A DNA stretch of 9,545 nucleotides. Source: Emcibacteraceae bacterium (GTDB taxonomy: Bacteria > Pseudomonadota > Alphaproteobacteria > Sphingomonadales > Emcibacteraceae). The first letter of the stretch is position 1, and each line of letters begins with the position of its first letter. Of this stretch, positions 1 to 7,820 are shown piece by piece. A program made the position numbers and the translations under genes. Under the pieces are notes generated by a model, which did no database searches, was not told the DNA's origin, and saw only the letters and a program-made list of their open reading frames with translations. The stretch covers positions 1 to 9,545 of the forward strand of contig JAESUD010000335.1 of NCBI GenBank assembly GCA_016763335.1. The letters are read 5' to 3'.

Positions 1-1
1 A

Positions 2-3000
2 TCCGATGAGCGAGTGGTTTCTGCGCTTGCCCTGGTTCACCAACGGTTTTCAACCAATACTTTTCCGACATGGAGCCTGGCCCAACCTTTTCGTATGGTC
101 TGTCATAATGGTGAAATAAACACTGTACGCGGTAATGTGAACTGGATGGCATCAAGGCGGTTCAATATGCAGTCGGATATTATTGGTGACGATCTCGCGA
201 AATTATGGCCACTGATTCCTGAAGGACTTTCAGATACGGCCTGTTTTGATAACGCACTCGAGCTGCTCGTGGCAGGTGGCTATAGCGTCATGCATGCGAT
301 GATGATGCTCATTCCCGAAGCTTGGGCTGGAAACCCCCTTATGAGCGCCGAGAGAAAAGCATTTTATGAATATCATGCCGCCCTGATGGAACCGTGGGAC
401 GGGCCAGCCGCTGTCGCATTCACTGATGGCATTCAAATTGGTGCAACTCTTGACCGTAACGGTCTCCGTCCGGCAAGATATATTGTTACGGATGATGATT
501 TGGTTATTCTTGCCTCCGAATCGGGTGTTCTTCCAATCAAAGAAGAAAATATCGTGCAAAAATGGCGGCTTCAACCGGGTAAAATGCTCTTGATCGATAC
601 GGCACAAGGCCGGATTATTTCTGACGATGAAATTAAGAATGAAATGGCGAGCGCATATGATTATCAGGATATACTGAACCGCACCCAAATTAAGCTGGAA
701 GAACTTCCCGCCGAAGCTGCTCCACATCCAGCAAGTGGTGTTGATTTACTTCAAAAACAACAAGCCTTCGGTTATACGCAGGAAGACATGAAACTTCTGT
801 TTCCACCAATGGTTACAAGCGGGCAAGAAGCATTAGGCTCAATGGGTACGGATACACCGATCTCTGCTTTATCCGATAAATCAAAGCTTCTTTATACTTA
901 TTTCAAGCAAAATTTCGCGCAAGTAACCAACCCGCCGATTGACCCAATCCGCGAAGAAGCGGTAATGTCACTCGTGTCTTTTATCGGGCCAAGACCAAAC
1001 CTGCTTGATCTTGAAGGTCACGACACCAATAAACGCCTCGAGGTTAGCCAACCGGTTCTTAGTAATCAGGATTTGGAAAAAATCCGCACCATTGGTGATA
1101 TTCCCGATAATGACTTTAGAACCATCACAATAGACGCGACCTATGATGCCCAAAAAGGCGCAAACGGCATGGAAGATGCCATCGACAACATATGCCTTTT
1201 AGCAGAAGTCGCGGTCATTGAAGGAGATAACATTATTATTCTCTCCGACCGTAATTTATCGGCGTCAAAAATTGCTATTCCAGCACTTCTCGCTACATCG
1301 GCGGTGCATCATCATTTGATCCGTAAGGGCCTGCGCACCTCTGTCGGGCTTGTGGTTGAAACCGGCGAAGCCCGTGAAGTTCATCACTTTTGCGCCCTTG
1401 CCGGATATGGCGCCGAAGCCATCAACCCCTATCTCGCATTTGAAACTATTGAAAATATGTTGCCGCAACTTCCTGAAGAAGTCAGCGTCAGAACCGCCAA
1501 GAAACGCTATGTCAAAGCCATCAATAAAGGCATTTTAAAAGTGATGTCAAAAATGGGCATTTCCACTTATCAATCATATTGCGGCGCACAGATTTTTGAT
1601 GCTCTTGGTTTAAACAGCCCCTTTATTAAGAAATATTTTACCAGCACCAAGTCAGCCATTGAAGGCGTCGGTTTGCAGGAAATTTCACAAGAAACCGTTA
1701 TGAGACATTCTCAGGCCTTTGGTGAAAGCCTTATTTATAAAAAATCTCTTGATGTCGGCGGCGATTATGCTGTGCGTATTCGCGGCGAAGCCCATCATTG
1801 GAACGCGGATAGCATTAGTGCCCTTCAGCACGCCGTGCGCAAAAATTCGCCCGAAAATTACACAGAATATGCCCGACTTATAAATGAACAGTCGGAAAAA
1901 TTAATGACCCCGCGTGGATTATTTAAAATTAACCCCGTTGGCAAGCCCGTACCAATTGATGAAGTGGAAAGCACGAAAGATATCATTAAGCGTTTTGCCA
2001 CTGGTGCCATGTCATTTGGATCAATCAGCCGCGAAGCTCATACAACGCTCGCCATTGCCATGAACAGAATAGGCGGAAAATCCAATACCGGTGAAGGCGG
2101 CGAAGAGCCGGACCGGTTTACCCCGGACCGAAATGGCGATCTACGCCGTAGTGCCATTAAACAAGTCGCTTCTGGCCGCTTTGGTGTCACCACAGAATAT
2201 CTGGTAAATGCCGATGATATTCAAATTAAAATGGCGCAAGGGGCAAAACCCGGTGAAGGCGGACAACTGCCCGGTCACAAGGTTGACCCTGTGATTGCCA
2301 AAGTGCGTCACTCAACGCCGGGGGTTGGTCTTATTTCCCCGCCACCGCATCATGATATTTATTCAATCGAGGATTTGGCCCAGCTCATATATGACTTAAA
2401 AAATGTCAACCCGATTGCCAGAATTAGCGTCAAACTTGTTTCCGAAATTGGTGTGGGAACGGTTGCTGCCGGCGTATCAAAGGCCAAAGCCGACCATGTG
2501 ACCATTTCCGGATTTGACGGCGGCACCGGGGCGAGCCCGTTAACGTCGTTAAAACATGCCGGTTCGCCGTGGGAAATTGGCCTCGCGGAAACGCAGCAGA
2601 CCCTTGTTCTAAACCGCTTACGAGACCGTATTTCGGTTCAGGTTGACGGTGGGCTTAAAACTGGTCGCGATGTGATTATCGGCGCACTCCTTGGTGCAGA
2701 CGAATTTGGTTTTGCCACGGCACCACTCATCGCAACCGGATGCATAATGATGCGTAAATGCCACTTGAATACCTGCCCAGTTGGCATTGCCACACAGGAC
2801 CCGGTCCTGCGCCGTAAATTTACCGGAAAACCGGAATATGTGATTAATTATTTCTTCTTTGTCGCCGAAGAAGTCAGAAAAATCATGGCTGAAATGGGCG
2901 TACGCAAACTTGATGAAATTATTGGACGTTCTGATCTTCTGAATAAAAACGAAGCCATTTCACATTGGAAAAGTGACGGCCTTGATTTTACTAGTCTATT

Positions 3001-3982
3001 CCATAAAGTTACTGCCGCAGAGGGTGACGATATATTTAATACCAAAACGCAAAACCATAACCTTGATGATATCCTAGACCGCAAGCTCATTGAACAAGCA
3101 AAGGATGCACTGGAAAATAAAACCCCTGTGCAAATTACCGCCGATGTTCACAATTATGACCGCTCTACTGGTGCTATGCTTTCAGGCGAGCTCGCGAAAA
3201 AATACGGCTATAAAGGTCTTCCTACCGATACCATCCATGTCAAATTAAACGGCATTGCTGGGCAAAGTTTTGGAGCATTTGTCGCCCAGGGAATCACTTT
3301 TGAACTTGAAGGTGAAGCAAATGATTATGTCGGTAAAGGGCTGAGTGGCGGTAAATTAATTATCTATCCGTCGGCAAAAAGCAAACTTATCGCCGAACAA
3401 AGTATTATTGTCGGCAATACAGTTCTTTTTGGTGCGGTCGGTGGCGAATGCTATTTCCGCGGTGTCGCTGGCGAGCGTTTTGCCGTTAGAAACAGCGGCG
3501 CGATTGCCGTTGTTGAAGGCATTGGCGACCATGGCTGTGAATATATGACTGGTGGCTGCGTGGTTGTGATCGGCCCAACGGGCAGAAACTTTGCTGCCGG
3601 CATGAGCGGCGGCATCGCATACGTTCTTGATGAAGAGGGCGAATTTGAAAATCGCTGTAATTTATCCATGGTCGAACTTGAACCGCTTCCCGAAGAAGAT
3701 GCGATGGCGAAGTTGCTGCATTCTTCCGGTGAGCTCGAAGGTCATGGCAGAGTAGACGTACTGCGCGGCAACATGTCAGGAAATGATCAAGAACGTCTCA
3801 TTCAATTACTTGAAAACCATGTGAGATACACAAACAGTGAGCGTGCAAAAATGATTCTCTCAAATATTGATAAATATCTACCAAAATTCGTCAAAGTTAT
3901 GCCGGTAGAATATAAACGCGCTTTGGAAGAAATGGCAGCAGCCGCAACGTCACTTTCGGCCTATACCGGACAGGGAGAATAA
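2..3982 (+). CDS. gltB: Glutamate synthase (NADPH) large (alpha) subunit, 5'-truncated by the window edge
   Basis: Catalyses the amidotransferase and glutamate-forming half of GOGAT: glutamine is hydrolysed in an N-terminal Ntn domain and the ammonia is channelled to the FMN site, where 2-oxoglutarate becomes glutamate. The frame is open to the first base, so the N-terminus, including the nucleophilic Cys, lies outside; 1326 residues are visible. Compared with Azospirillum GltB, roughly 195 residues appear to be missing (family about 1500). Visible in order: the end of the class-II amidotransferase domain with [10 protein letters not shown] and the oxyanion-hole HNGEIN; the central domain; the FMN-binding synthase domain with [22 protein letters not shown] and [11 protein letters not shown]; the 3Fe-4S motif C-x5-C-x4-C (Cys codons at 2741, 2759, 2774); and the C-terminal glycine-rich beta-helix domain (about 3240-3640). 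It is followed after two bases by gltD. No frameshift or missing key residue is seen. The identification is firm. Confidence 0.98.
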   Translation, partial: SDERVVSALALVHQRFSTNTFPTWSLAQPFRMVCHNGEINTVRGNVNWMASRRFNMQSDIIGDDLAKLWPLIPEGLSDTACFDNALELLVAGGYSVMHAMMMLIPEAWAGNPLMSAERKAFYEYHAALMEPWDGPAAVAFTDGIQIGATLDRNGLRPARYIVTDDDLVILASESGVLPIKEENIVQKWRLQPGKMLLIDTAQGRIISDDEIKNEMASAYDYQDILNRTQIKLEELPAEAAPHPASGVDLLQKQQAFGYTQEDMKLLFPPMVTSGQEALGSMGTDTPISALSDKSKLLYTYFKQNFAQVTNPPIDPIREEAVMSLVSFIGPRPNLLDLEGHDTNKRLEVSQPVLSNQDLEKIRTIGDIPDNDFRTITIDATYDAQKGANGMEDAIDNICLLAEVAVIEGDNIIILSDRNLSASKIAIPALLATSAVHHHLIRKGLRTSVGLVVETGEAREVHHFCALAGYGAEAINPYLAFETIENMLPQLPEEVSVRTAKKRYVKAINKGILKVMSKMGISTYQSYCGAQIFDALGLNSPFIKKYFTSTKSAIEGVGLQEISQETVMRHSQAFGESLIYKKSLDVGGDYAVRIRGEAHHWNADSISALQHAVRKNSPENYTEYARLINEQSEKLMTPRGLFKINPVGKPVPIDEVESTKDIIKRFATGAMSFGSISREAHTTLAIAMNRIGGKSNTGEGGEEPDRFTPDRNGDLRRSAIKQVASGRFGVTTEYLVNADDIQIKMAQGAKPGEGGQLPGHKVDPVIAKVRHSTPGVGLISPPPHHDIYSIEDLAQLIYDLKNVNPIARISVKLVSEIGVGTVAAGVSKAKADHVTISGFDGGTGASPLTSLKHAGSPWEIGLAETQQTLVLNRLRDRISVQVDGGLKTGRDVIIGALLGADEFGFATAPLIATGCIMMRKCHLNTCPVGIATQDPVLRRKFTGKPEYVINYFFFVAEEVRKIMAEMGVRKLDEIIGRSDLLNKNEAISHWKSDGLDFTSLFHKVTAAEGDDIFNTKTQNHNLDDILDRKLIEQAKDALENKTPVQITADVHNYDRSTGAMLSGELAKKYGYKGLPTDTIHVKLNGIAGQSFGAFVAQGITFELEGEANDYVGKGLSGGKLIIYPSAKSKLIAEQSIIVGNTVLFGAVGGECYFRGVAGERFAVRNSGAIAVVEGIGDHGCEYMTGGCVVVIGPTGRNFAAGMSGGIAYVLDEEGEFENRCNLSMVELEPLPEEDAMAKLLHSSGELEGHGRVDVLRGNMSGNDQERLIQLLENHVRYTNSERAKMILSNIDKYLPKFVKVMPVEYKRALEEMAAAATSLSAYTGQGE

Positions 3983-3984
3983 TT

Positions 3985-5406
3985 ATGGGTAAACCAACAG
4001 GATTTTTAGAACTTCCACGTATTGACCGTACTTATGCACCAGCTGGTGACCGCGTAAGGCACTATAATGAATTTATCAACCCGCTTTCTGATGGTGCCGT
4101 CGCAAAGCAAGGCGGCAGATGCATGGATTGCGGTATTCCATTTTGCCATACGGGTTGCCCGGTTAATAATATGATCCCCGACTGGAACGATCTTGTTTGG
4201 CACCGGGACTGGCAGGAAGCCTGCGATAACCTTCATTCAACCAATAACTTTCCTGAATTTACAGGGCGAGTTTGTCCGGCGCCGTGCGAGGCAGCCTGTA
4301 CATTGAACATTGATAATCAACCCGTAACCATTAAAACCATCGAGTGTGCCATTGTTGATAAAGGTTGGGATAATGGTTGGATCCAGCCAATGGTCGCTGC
4401 GACAAAAACCGACAAAAAAATAGCGGTAATTGGTGCGGGACCCGCCGGAATGGCTTGCGCGCAACAATTGGCACGCGCTGGTCACAAAGTATCGCTTTAT
4501 GAAAAAAATCGCCGTGTCGGCGGACTTCTACGTTACGGTATTCCTGACTTTAAAATGGATAAATCATTGATCGAACGACGGGTTCGCCAGATGGAACGCG
4601 AAGGTGTAACCTTCTGGACCAGCATGGAAGTTGGTAAAGATATTCAAGCCCTTAAAATTGCCGATCATTATGATGCCGTTGTGCTTACCGGTGGCTCAGA
4701 ACAGCCACGCGACCTCCCGATCCCGGGCCGTGAGCTTAAAGGCATTCATTTTGCAATGGATTTTCTTACTCAGCAAAATCGCCGAAACGCCGGTGAGCCG
4801 CTACCAAATATCAAAGATATCGTGGCAACCGGCAAAAAAGTAGTGGTCATTGGTGGCGGTGATACTGGTTCTGACTGTATTGGTACATCATTCCGACAAC
4901 GTGCCGTATCGGTTACTCAACTTGAAATTATGCCCGTGCCGCCAGCCCAAGAAGACAAAGGCACCACATGGCCACACTGGCCACATATATTTCGCACTTC
5001 TACGTCGCAAGAAGAGGGCGCCGACCGTGAATTCAGTGTTGCAACAAATGAATTTATCAGCGATGAAGACGGCAATGTTACGGCCATACGTTGCCATGAA
5101 GTTGATGGCAATATGAATAAAATCGACGGCAGTGAATATGAAATAGAAGCTGATTTAGTTCTGCTTGCCATGGGCTTTACCAATCCGGTGAAAGAAGGCT
5201 TGCTTGAACAGTTATCAGTGGCTCTTGACGGGCGTGGCAATGTCGCGGCGCCGACCACTGATTATAAAACAAATCTGCCGAATGTTTTTGCCGCAGGGGA
5301 TATGCGACGCGGGCAATCGTTAGTCGTTTGGGCAATCCGTGAAGGTCGACAAGCCGCGCAAGCCGTTGATGAGTTTCTAATGGGTAGTTCCATGCTTCCT
5401 AGATAG
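3985..5406 (+). CDS. gltD: Glutamate synthase (NADPH) small (beta) subunit
   Basis: Takes electrons from NADPH through FAD and 4Fe-4S clusters and passes them to the FMN of GltB; cytoplasmic. The 473-residue length is normal for the subunit. The N-terminal cluster-binding region has Cys46, 49, 54 and 58 (C-x2-C-x4-C-x3-C), then Cys97, 101 and 105. An FAD Rossmann motif GAGPAG lies at residues 150-155, and the NADPH-binding motif GGGDTG at 290-295. The C-terminal FAD motif reads [13 protein letters not shown]. The ATG lies two bases after the gltB stop. Its AGGGAG ribosome-binding site (3972-3977) sits inside the last gltB codons, which suggests translational coupling. A hairpin terminator follows. 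Related GltD-like subunits occur in other oxidoreductases, but adjacency to gltB settles the assignment. Confidence 0.98.
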   Translation: MGKPTGFLELPRIDRTYAPAGDRVRHYNEFINPLSDGAVAKQGGRCMDCGIPFCHTGCPVNNMIPDWNDLVWHRDWQEACDNLHSTNNFPEFTGRVCPAPCEAACTLNIDNQPVTIKTIECAIVDKGWDNGWIQPMVAATKTDKKIAVIGAGPAGMACAQQLARAGHKVSLYEKNRRVGGLLRYGIPDFKMDKSLIERRVRQMEREGVTFWTSMEVGKDIQALKIADHYDAVVLTGGSEQPRDLPIPGRELKGIHFAMDFLTQQNRRNAGEPLPNIKDIVATGKKVVVIGGGDTGSDCIGTSFRQRAVSVTQLEIMPVPPAQEDKGTTWPHWPHIFRTSTSQEEGADREFSVATNEFISDEDGNVTAIRCHEVDGNMNKIDGSEYEIEADLVLLAMGFTNPVKEGLLEQLSVALDGRGNVAAPTTDYKTNLPNVFAAGDMRRGQSLVVWAIREGRQAAQAVDEFLMGSSMLPR

Positions 5407-5423
5407 GAAAATCAGCTATAAAT

Positions 5424-5456
5424 AAAAGGCGTCAATAAATTTCATGACGCCTTTTT
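5424..5456 (+). terminator. Rho-independent terminator of gltBD
   Basis: A seven-base-pair stem GGCGTCA (5428-5434) / TGACGCC (5445-5451) with a 10-base loop is followed by five T (5452-5456). Four A precede the stem and can extend the pairing. It begins 17 bases after the gltD stop codon, as expected for the end of the gltBD transcript. The flanking A and T runs would also let it work in the reverse direction, though no minus-strand gene lies next to it. Confidence 0.88.
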
Positions 5457-5500
5457 CATTTCTGTAGCGAAAAAATTTTACGCATGATATATGAGCCTCT

Positions 5501-5505
5501 AAGGA
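5501..5505 (+). promoter_or_regulatory. Ribosome-binding site that decides the slyX start
   Basis: AAGGA ends eight bases before the ATG at 5514. An in-frame ATG at 5484 would put this site inside the coding region and has no comparable purine-rich element in front of it. The site therefore supports the shorter protein beginning MADINDRLD. Confidence 0.7.
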
Positions 5506-5513
5506 TAAATATT

Positions 5514-5732
5514 ATGGCAGATATTAACGACAGGTTAGACGCCCTTGAGATTACCGTTTCTCATCAGGAAGAGCAGCTTAGTGATCTTAGCGAAATGGTT
5601 TCAGGACAGTGGAAACTCATTGAAAAGCTGGGCGGTTTGCTGACAAAGGCAGACGCAAGAATAGAAAGCCTTGAAAATAATAATTCGGTCGACGGCCCTG
5701 GTCCGCTCGACGAAAAACCACCGCATTATTAA
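5514..5732 (+). CDS. slyX: SlyX family protein
   Basis: A 72-residue protein that looks like SlyX: a short, polar, heptad-patterned helix (about residues 3-55, beginning INDRLDALEITVSHQEEQL) and the family's characteristic C-terminal PPHY. SlyX proteins are small, probably coiled-coil and cytoplasmic; their biochemical role is not established. The start at 5514 is preferred over 5484 because of the AAGGA site and because family members begin at this point. It is the first gene of a same-strand run: the next ATG is 10 bases after its stop. A terminator separates it from gltD, so a promoter should lie in 5457-5500. I see only a weak candidate there (TGATAT at 5485-5490 as a -10), so I do not call it as a feature. 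Confidence 0.85.
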   Translation: MADINDRLDALEITVSHQEEQLSDLSEMVSGQWKLIEKLGGLLTKADARIESLENNNSVDGPGPLDEKPPHY

Positions 5733-5742
5733 AGGATAAAAA

Positions 5743-6609
5743 ATGAAACTCAGTTTTATCGGTCTTGGCGTCATGGGTTATCCTATGGCCGGGCACCTCA
5801 AAAAAGCAGGCCATGATGTATGTGTCTATAATCGTACCGCTAAAAAAGCAGCGGATTGGGCTAAAAAATATGGTGGAACATTTGCCAACACACCACAGGA
5901 CGCCGCCAAAGGCGCGGATATCGTTTTTATCTGTGTTGGTAATGATGATGATGTTCGTTCTGTAGTTTTTGGTGATAATGGCGCGCTCGCCGGAATGGAA
6001 ACTGGTGCCACCCTTGTGGACCATACGACCACATCGGCAAACCTCGCCCGTGAACTCGGCGTTGCCGCTAATGACAAAAATATTAAATTCCTTGATGCGC
6101 CGGTTTCCGGTGGGCAAGCAGGCGCAGAAAATGGTGCGCTTACAATTATGATCGGCGGCGAAGAACGGGATTTTTTAACCATTGACCCTGTTCTTGAATG
6201 TTATGCAAAAAAAACCAAACTACTTGGTGCCGTTGGCAGTGGACAACTTGCTAAAATGGTCAATCAAATATGCATTGCCGGTGTGGTTCAGGGATTATCG
6301 GAAGCCATAAACTTTGCTATGAAATCCGGCCTTAATGCCAATGACGTAATTGAGGTCATCTCAAAAGGAGCCGCACAAAGCTGGCGAATGGAAAATCGCT
6401 CATCAACCATGATAAAAGACGAGTTTGATTTTGGCTTTGCCCTTGACTGGATGAGAAAAGATCTAGGATTTGCCCTTGATGAAGCAGAAAAAAATGATAT
6501 ACCACTGCCTATAACTACACTTGTGGATGGTTATTACAGCGAAATCCAGCAAAACGGTGGTGGACGCTGGGATACCTCTGCTCTTATTACGTTGCTCAAT
6601 AAGAAATAA
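5743..6609 (+). CDS. NAD(P)-dependent beta-hydroxyacid dehydrogenase (3-hydroxyisobutyrate dehydrogenase superfamily)
   Basis: A cytoplasmic oxidoreductase of 288 residues, the usual length for this family, which interconverts beta-hydroxyacids and the matching semialdehydes or ketoacids. Residues 7-12 (GLGVMG) form the N-terminal Rossmann nucleotide-binding motif. Residues 118-124 (DAPVSGG) are the substrate-binding signature, Lys171 in GQLAKMVNQ fits the catalytic lysine, and Lys239-Asp240-Leu241 matches the conserved C-terminal substrate-contact region. After the second beta strand the sequence is N30-R31-T32 rather than an acidic residue, which in this superfamily points to NADP(H) preference. 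The actual substrate (3-hydroxyisobutyrate, tartronate semialdehyde, succinic semialdehyde or another) cannot be told from sequence. The AAAGGA ribosome-binding site (5731-5736) overlaps the slyX stop codon, suggesting co-expression. No valine-degradation gene is nearby to support a strict mmsB assignment. Confidence 0.92.
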   Translation: MKLSFIGLGVMGYPMAGHLKKAGHDVCVYNRTAKKAADWAKKYGGTFANTPQDAAKGADIVFICVGNDDDVRSVVFGDNGALAGMETGATLVDHTTTSANLARELGVAANDKNIKFLDAPVSGGQAGAENGALTIMIGGEERDFLTIDPVLECYAKKTKLLGAVGSGQLAKMVNQICIAGVVQGLSEAINFAMKSGLNANDVIEVISKGAAQSWRMENRSSTMIKDEFDFGFALDWMRKDLGFALDEAEKNDIPLPITTLVDGYYSEIQQNGGGRWDTSALITLLNKK

Positions 6610-6625
6610 TTAGGTAAATTTTATC

Positions 6626-7015
6626 ATGATATCAGAAAGTACTACTTATTCCCGTGATACATACACAGTCCTTGCTGCCATTAAGCGCGGACTTAAGAGA
6701 ACCTGCCCACATTGTGGTAATGGCCGGATTTTCAAAGGATATTTGAAAACATCGGATTGTTCAAATTGTGCAGCGCCAACAGGCGCAATAAGAGCCGATG
6801 ATTTACCGCCATATCTTACAATTTTTCTTGTCGGTCACATTATTATACCGCTGCTTTTAATTGTTGAAACGCATTATCATCCGGCCCTTTGGCTGCAAAT
6901 GTCGGTATGGCCAGCCTTGACGTTAATACTCACACTCACGTTTCTGCCCTTTATCAAAGGCGGGGCAGTTGGATTAATGTGGTATCTAAAATTAAACGGT
7001 GATGAACAACATTAA
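6626..7015 (+). CDS. DUF983 family zinc-ribbon inner-membrane protein
   Basis: A 129-residue protein matching the DUF983 pattern: an N-terminal CPHC (Cys27, Cys30) and SDCSNC (Cys45, Cys48) pair that should form a zinc ribbon, then ADDLPPYLTIFLVGH, then two hydrophobic segments (about residues 63-80 and 91-110), and the family's LPFIKGG before a short C-terminal tail. The function of the family is unknown. It probably sits in the inner membrane with the zinc ribbon in the cytoplasm. It starts 16 bases after the dehydrogenase, with a weak TAGG element as ribosome-binding site, and ends the three-gene run. Its stop codon overlaps that of the convergent gene, with no hairpin terminator between them. 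Confidence 0.88.
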   Translation: MISESTTYSRDTYTVLAAIKRGLKRTCPHCGNGRIFKGYLKTSDCSNCAAPTGAIRADDLPPYLTIFLVGHIIIPLLLIVETHYHPALWLQMSVWPALTLILTLTFLPFIKGGAVGLMWYLKLNGDEQH

Positions 7016-7347
7016 TGATCGGAAATATCGAAAGCACCCTTTAAGCCGGTTTTAAAATCTATACCGGCTTTGGTAAGAATAAACCGGAACGGAAATTCAG
7101 ACTGTGCCAGCCCCTTCCGCTCTAATGCCTTCCAGACTTTTTCATTATTAAAACCACTTGCGTCTTTTGCCGAAACAACAAAATTCCCTATATGAACGTG
7201 ATTTCCGTGCGGCTCCGGCATATACATGATTGCAATATCATCTGTGCCATCAATTTTAGTCGACGTTTCACTACTTTTCGCTAATTCCTGAAAAAGCGCG
7301 AGTGTCCGGCTTTGAAGGGCATTTAATTTAATTCTTTTATTAATCAT
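7012..7347 (-). CDS. Conserved-looking protein of unknown function, 111 residues
   Basis: A soluble, basic-to-neutral protein with no signal peptide, membrane segment or cysteine cluster. It begins with LNALQSRTLALFQELA, which looks like an amphipathic helix. The centre carries PEPHGNHVHIGNFVVSAKDASG, with three histidines close together, followed by VWKALERKGL and a C-terminal FRFILTKAGIDF segment that resembles the helix-wing part of a small winged-helix fold. I believe similar proteins occur in other alphaproteobacteria, but I cannot name a family or a function. The ATG at 7345 has CGGAA a few bases upstream as a weak ribosome-binding site. The gene is divergent from the 69-residue membrane protein and shares its upstream region. 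It converges on the DUF983 gene with a four-base stop overlap. Confidence 0.75.
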   Translation of the reverse strand: MINKRIKLNALQSRTLALFQELAKSSETSTKIDGTDDIAIMYMPEPHGNHVHIGNFVVSAKDASGFNNEKVWKALERKGLAQSEFPFRFILTKAGIDFKTGLKGAFDISDH

Positions 7348-7449
7348 ATATATTCCGTTATTTTCCTGAATGGCTAATATTTACCTTTTATTTGCTTTAT
7401 AGGAGTATCTTCTATCAATAAACTTGATTTTTTAAAAAATACGCAGTAC

Positions 7450-7463
7450 TTGACTTAGGTCAA
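7450..7463. promoter_or_regulatory. Putative FNR/FixK-family binding site
   Basis: TTGACTTAGGTCAA is a perfect inverted repeat of TTGAC around a four-base spacer. It matches the layout of FNR/Anr/FixK boxes (TTGAT-N4-ATCAA), with C in place of T in both half-sites, a variant accepted by several alphaproteobacterial regulators of this family. Its centre (7456.5) lies about 41 bases before a plausible transcription start near 7498, the class II activator position. The left half also reads as a -35 element (TTGACT), and the right half reads as TTGACC on the minus strand, followed after 16 bases by TATTTT. Confidence 0.6.
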
Positions 7464-7484
7464 TGATTTAATTCAGATATAAAC

Positions 7485-7493
7485 TAATAATAC
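7485..7493 (+). promoter_or_regulatory. Candidate -10 region of the small membrane protein gene
   Basis: TAATAATAC offers two overlapping -10-like hexamers, TAATAA (7485-7490) and TAATAC (7488-7493). They lie 21-24 bases after the FNR/FixK-like palindrome and a little over 20 bases before the ATG at 7515, leaving a short leader that carries the ribosome-binding site. The AT-rich surroundings make the exact hexamer uncertain. Confidence 0.4.
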
Positions 7494-7514
7494 TCAGGAA
7501 AGAAAAGGAAGACG

Positions 7515-7724
7515 ATGGCTAATATTATCAATATCATTTCGTGCGGAATTGTAACAGTGTTTTTACTAATTTCAATCGCATTTGCAGGACCACATTTACT
7601 ACTCCCTGCTACAGCAATGATTTTAACCATTCTCGTTGGTGGCCTATGCGTTTATGTAGCAATAGGCATGTTCCAAGCTCGTAATAAAATCGAGAAAGAA
7701 TGGGAAGCTGAAAACCCTGAATAA
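7515..7724 (+). CDS. Small two-helix membrane protein of unknown function, 69 residues
   Basis: Residues 5-24 and 32-53 are hydrophobic, separated by a short GPHLLLP turn, so the protein is probably a membrane hairpin. The charged tail QARNKIEKEWEAENPE carries the basic residues and should face the cytoplasm, with the N-terminus on the same side. A cleaved signal peptide is less likely because the N-terminal region (MANIIN) has no basic residue. The start is supported by AAGGAAG (7505-7511). The gene stands alone: a divergent gene lies upstream, and a strong terminator (7785-7817) follows. The palindrome at 7450-7463 suggests control by an FNR/FixK-type regulator, hence induction under low oxygen or nitrosative conditions; this is inference. 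I do not recognise the family. Confidence 0.75.
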   Translation: MANIINIISCGIVTVFLLISIAFAGPHLLLPATAMILTILVGGLCVYVAIGMFQARNKIEKEWEAENPE

Positions 7725-7742
7725 TCAGGATCCTTTTCCAAG

Positions 7743-7776
7743 TTAATACCCTGAGTACTTAATACCTGATAAGTAC
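7743..7776. repeat. Imperfect tandem repeat containing an AGTACTT inverted repeat
   Basis: Two adjoining units, TTAATACCCTGAGTAC (7743-7758) and TTAATACCTGATAAGTAC (7759-7776), share TTAATACC, TGA and GTAC. They also form the inverted repeat AGTACTT (7754-7760) / AAGTACT (7771-7777). The repeat lies between the small membrane protein stop and its terminator. AGTACTT occurs a third time at 7445-7451, just before and overlapping the FNR/FixK-like box. Confidence 0.6.
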
Positions 7777-7784
7777 TATTACTA

Positions 7785-7817
7785 GGCGTCTTGTGTTTAA
7801 CAAGACGCCTTTTTTTT
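7785..7817 (+). terminator. Rho-independent terminator of the small membrane protein gene
   Basis: A perfect ten-base-pair stem GGCGTCTTGT (7785-7794) / ACAAGACGCC (7800-7809) with loop GTTTA is followed by eight T (7810-7817). It ends three bases before the stop of the convergent sensor gene. In the minus direction the stem is followed by TAGTAATAG, with no T run, so it is a poor terminator for the sensor gene. Confidence 0.95.
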
Positions 7818-7820
7818 ATA

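Noticed and set aside
14..16. GTG as the start of the glutamate synthase large subunit
   Set aside because: The frame is open upstream and reads SDER, continuous with the conserved [17 protein letters not shown] region. It is an internal Val codon and the real start lies outside the window.
230..727. 165-codon open frame on the minus strand inside gltB
   Set aside because: It is antisense to a highly conserved part of gltB, with biased composition and no domain; a shadow.
4917..5258. 113-codon open frame on the minus strand inside gltD
   Set aside because: Low-complexity Ser/Pro-rich product, antisense to conserved gltD sequence.
5484..5486. ATG giving a ten-residue longer SlyX
   Set aside because: The AAGGA site at 5501-5505 would fall inside the coding region, and the extension does not look like the family N-terminus.
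5617..6117. 166-codon open frame on the minus strand across slyX and the dehydrogenase
   Set aside because: It lies opposite two well-supported genes, has no ribosome-binding site and resembles no protein family; it is a frame shadow.
7414..7428. ATCAA-N5-TTGAT as a second FNR/FixK site
   Set aside because: The half-sites point outward (reverse order) and the spacer is five bases instead of four, so it does not fit the FNR family layout.
5428..7809. The two hairpins sharing GGCGTC/GACGCC as ends of a mobile element
   Set aside because: Each is a standard stem followed by a T run directly after a gene. There is no transposase, target duplication or longer shared sequence between them.
7785..7809. 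The hairpin as a terminator for the minus-strand sensor gene
   Set aside because: On the minus strand the stem is followed by TAGTAATAG rather than a T run.
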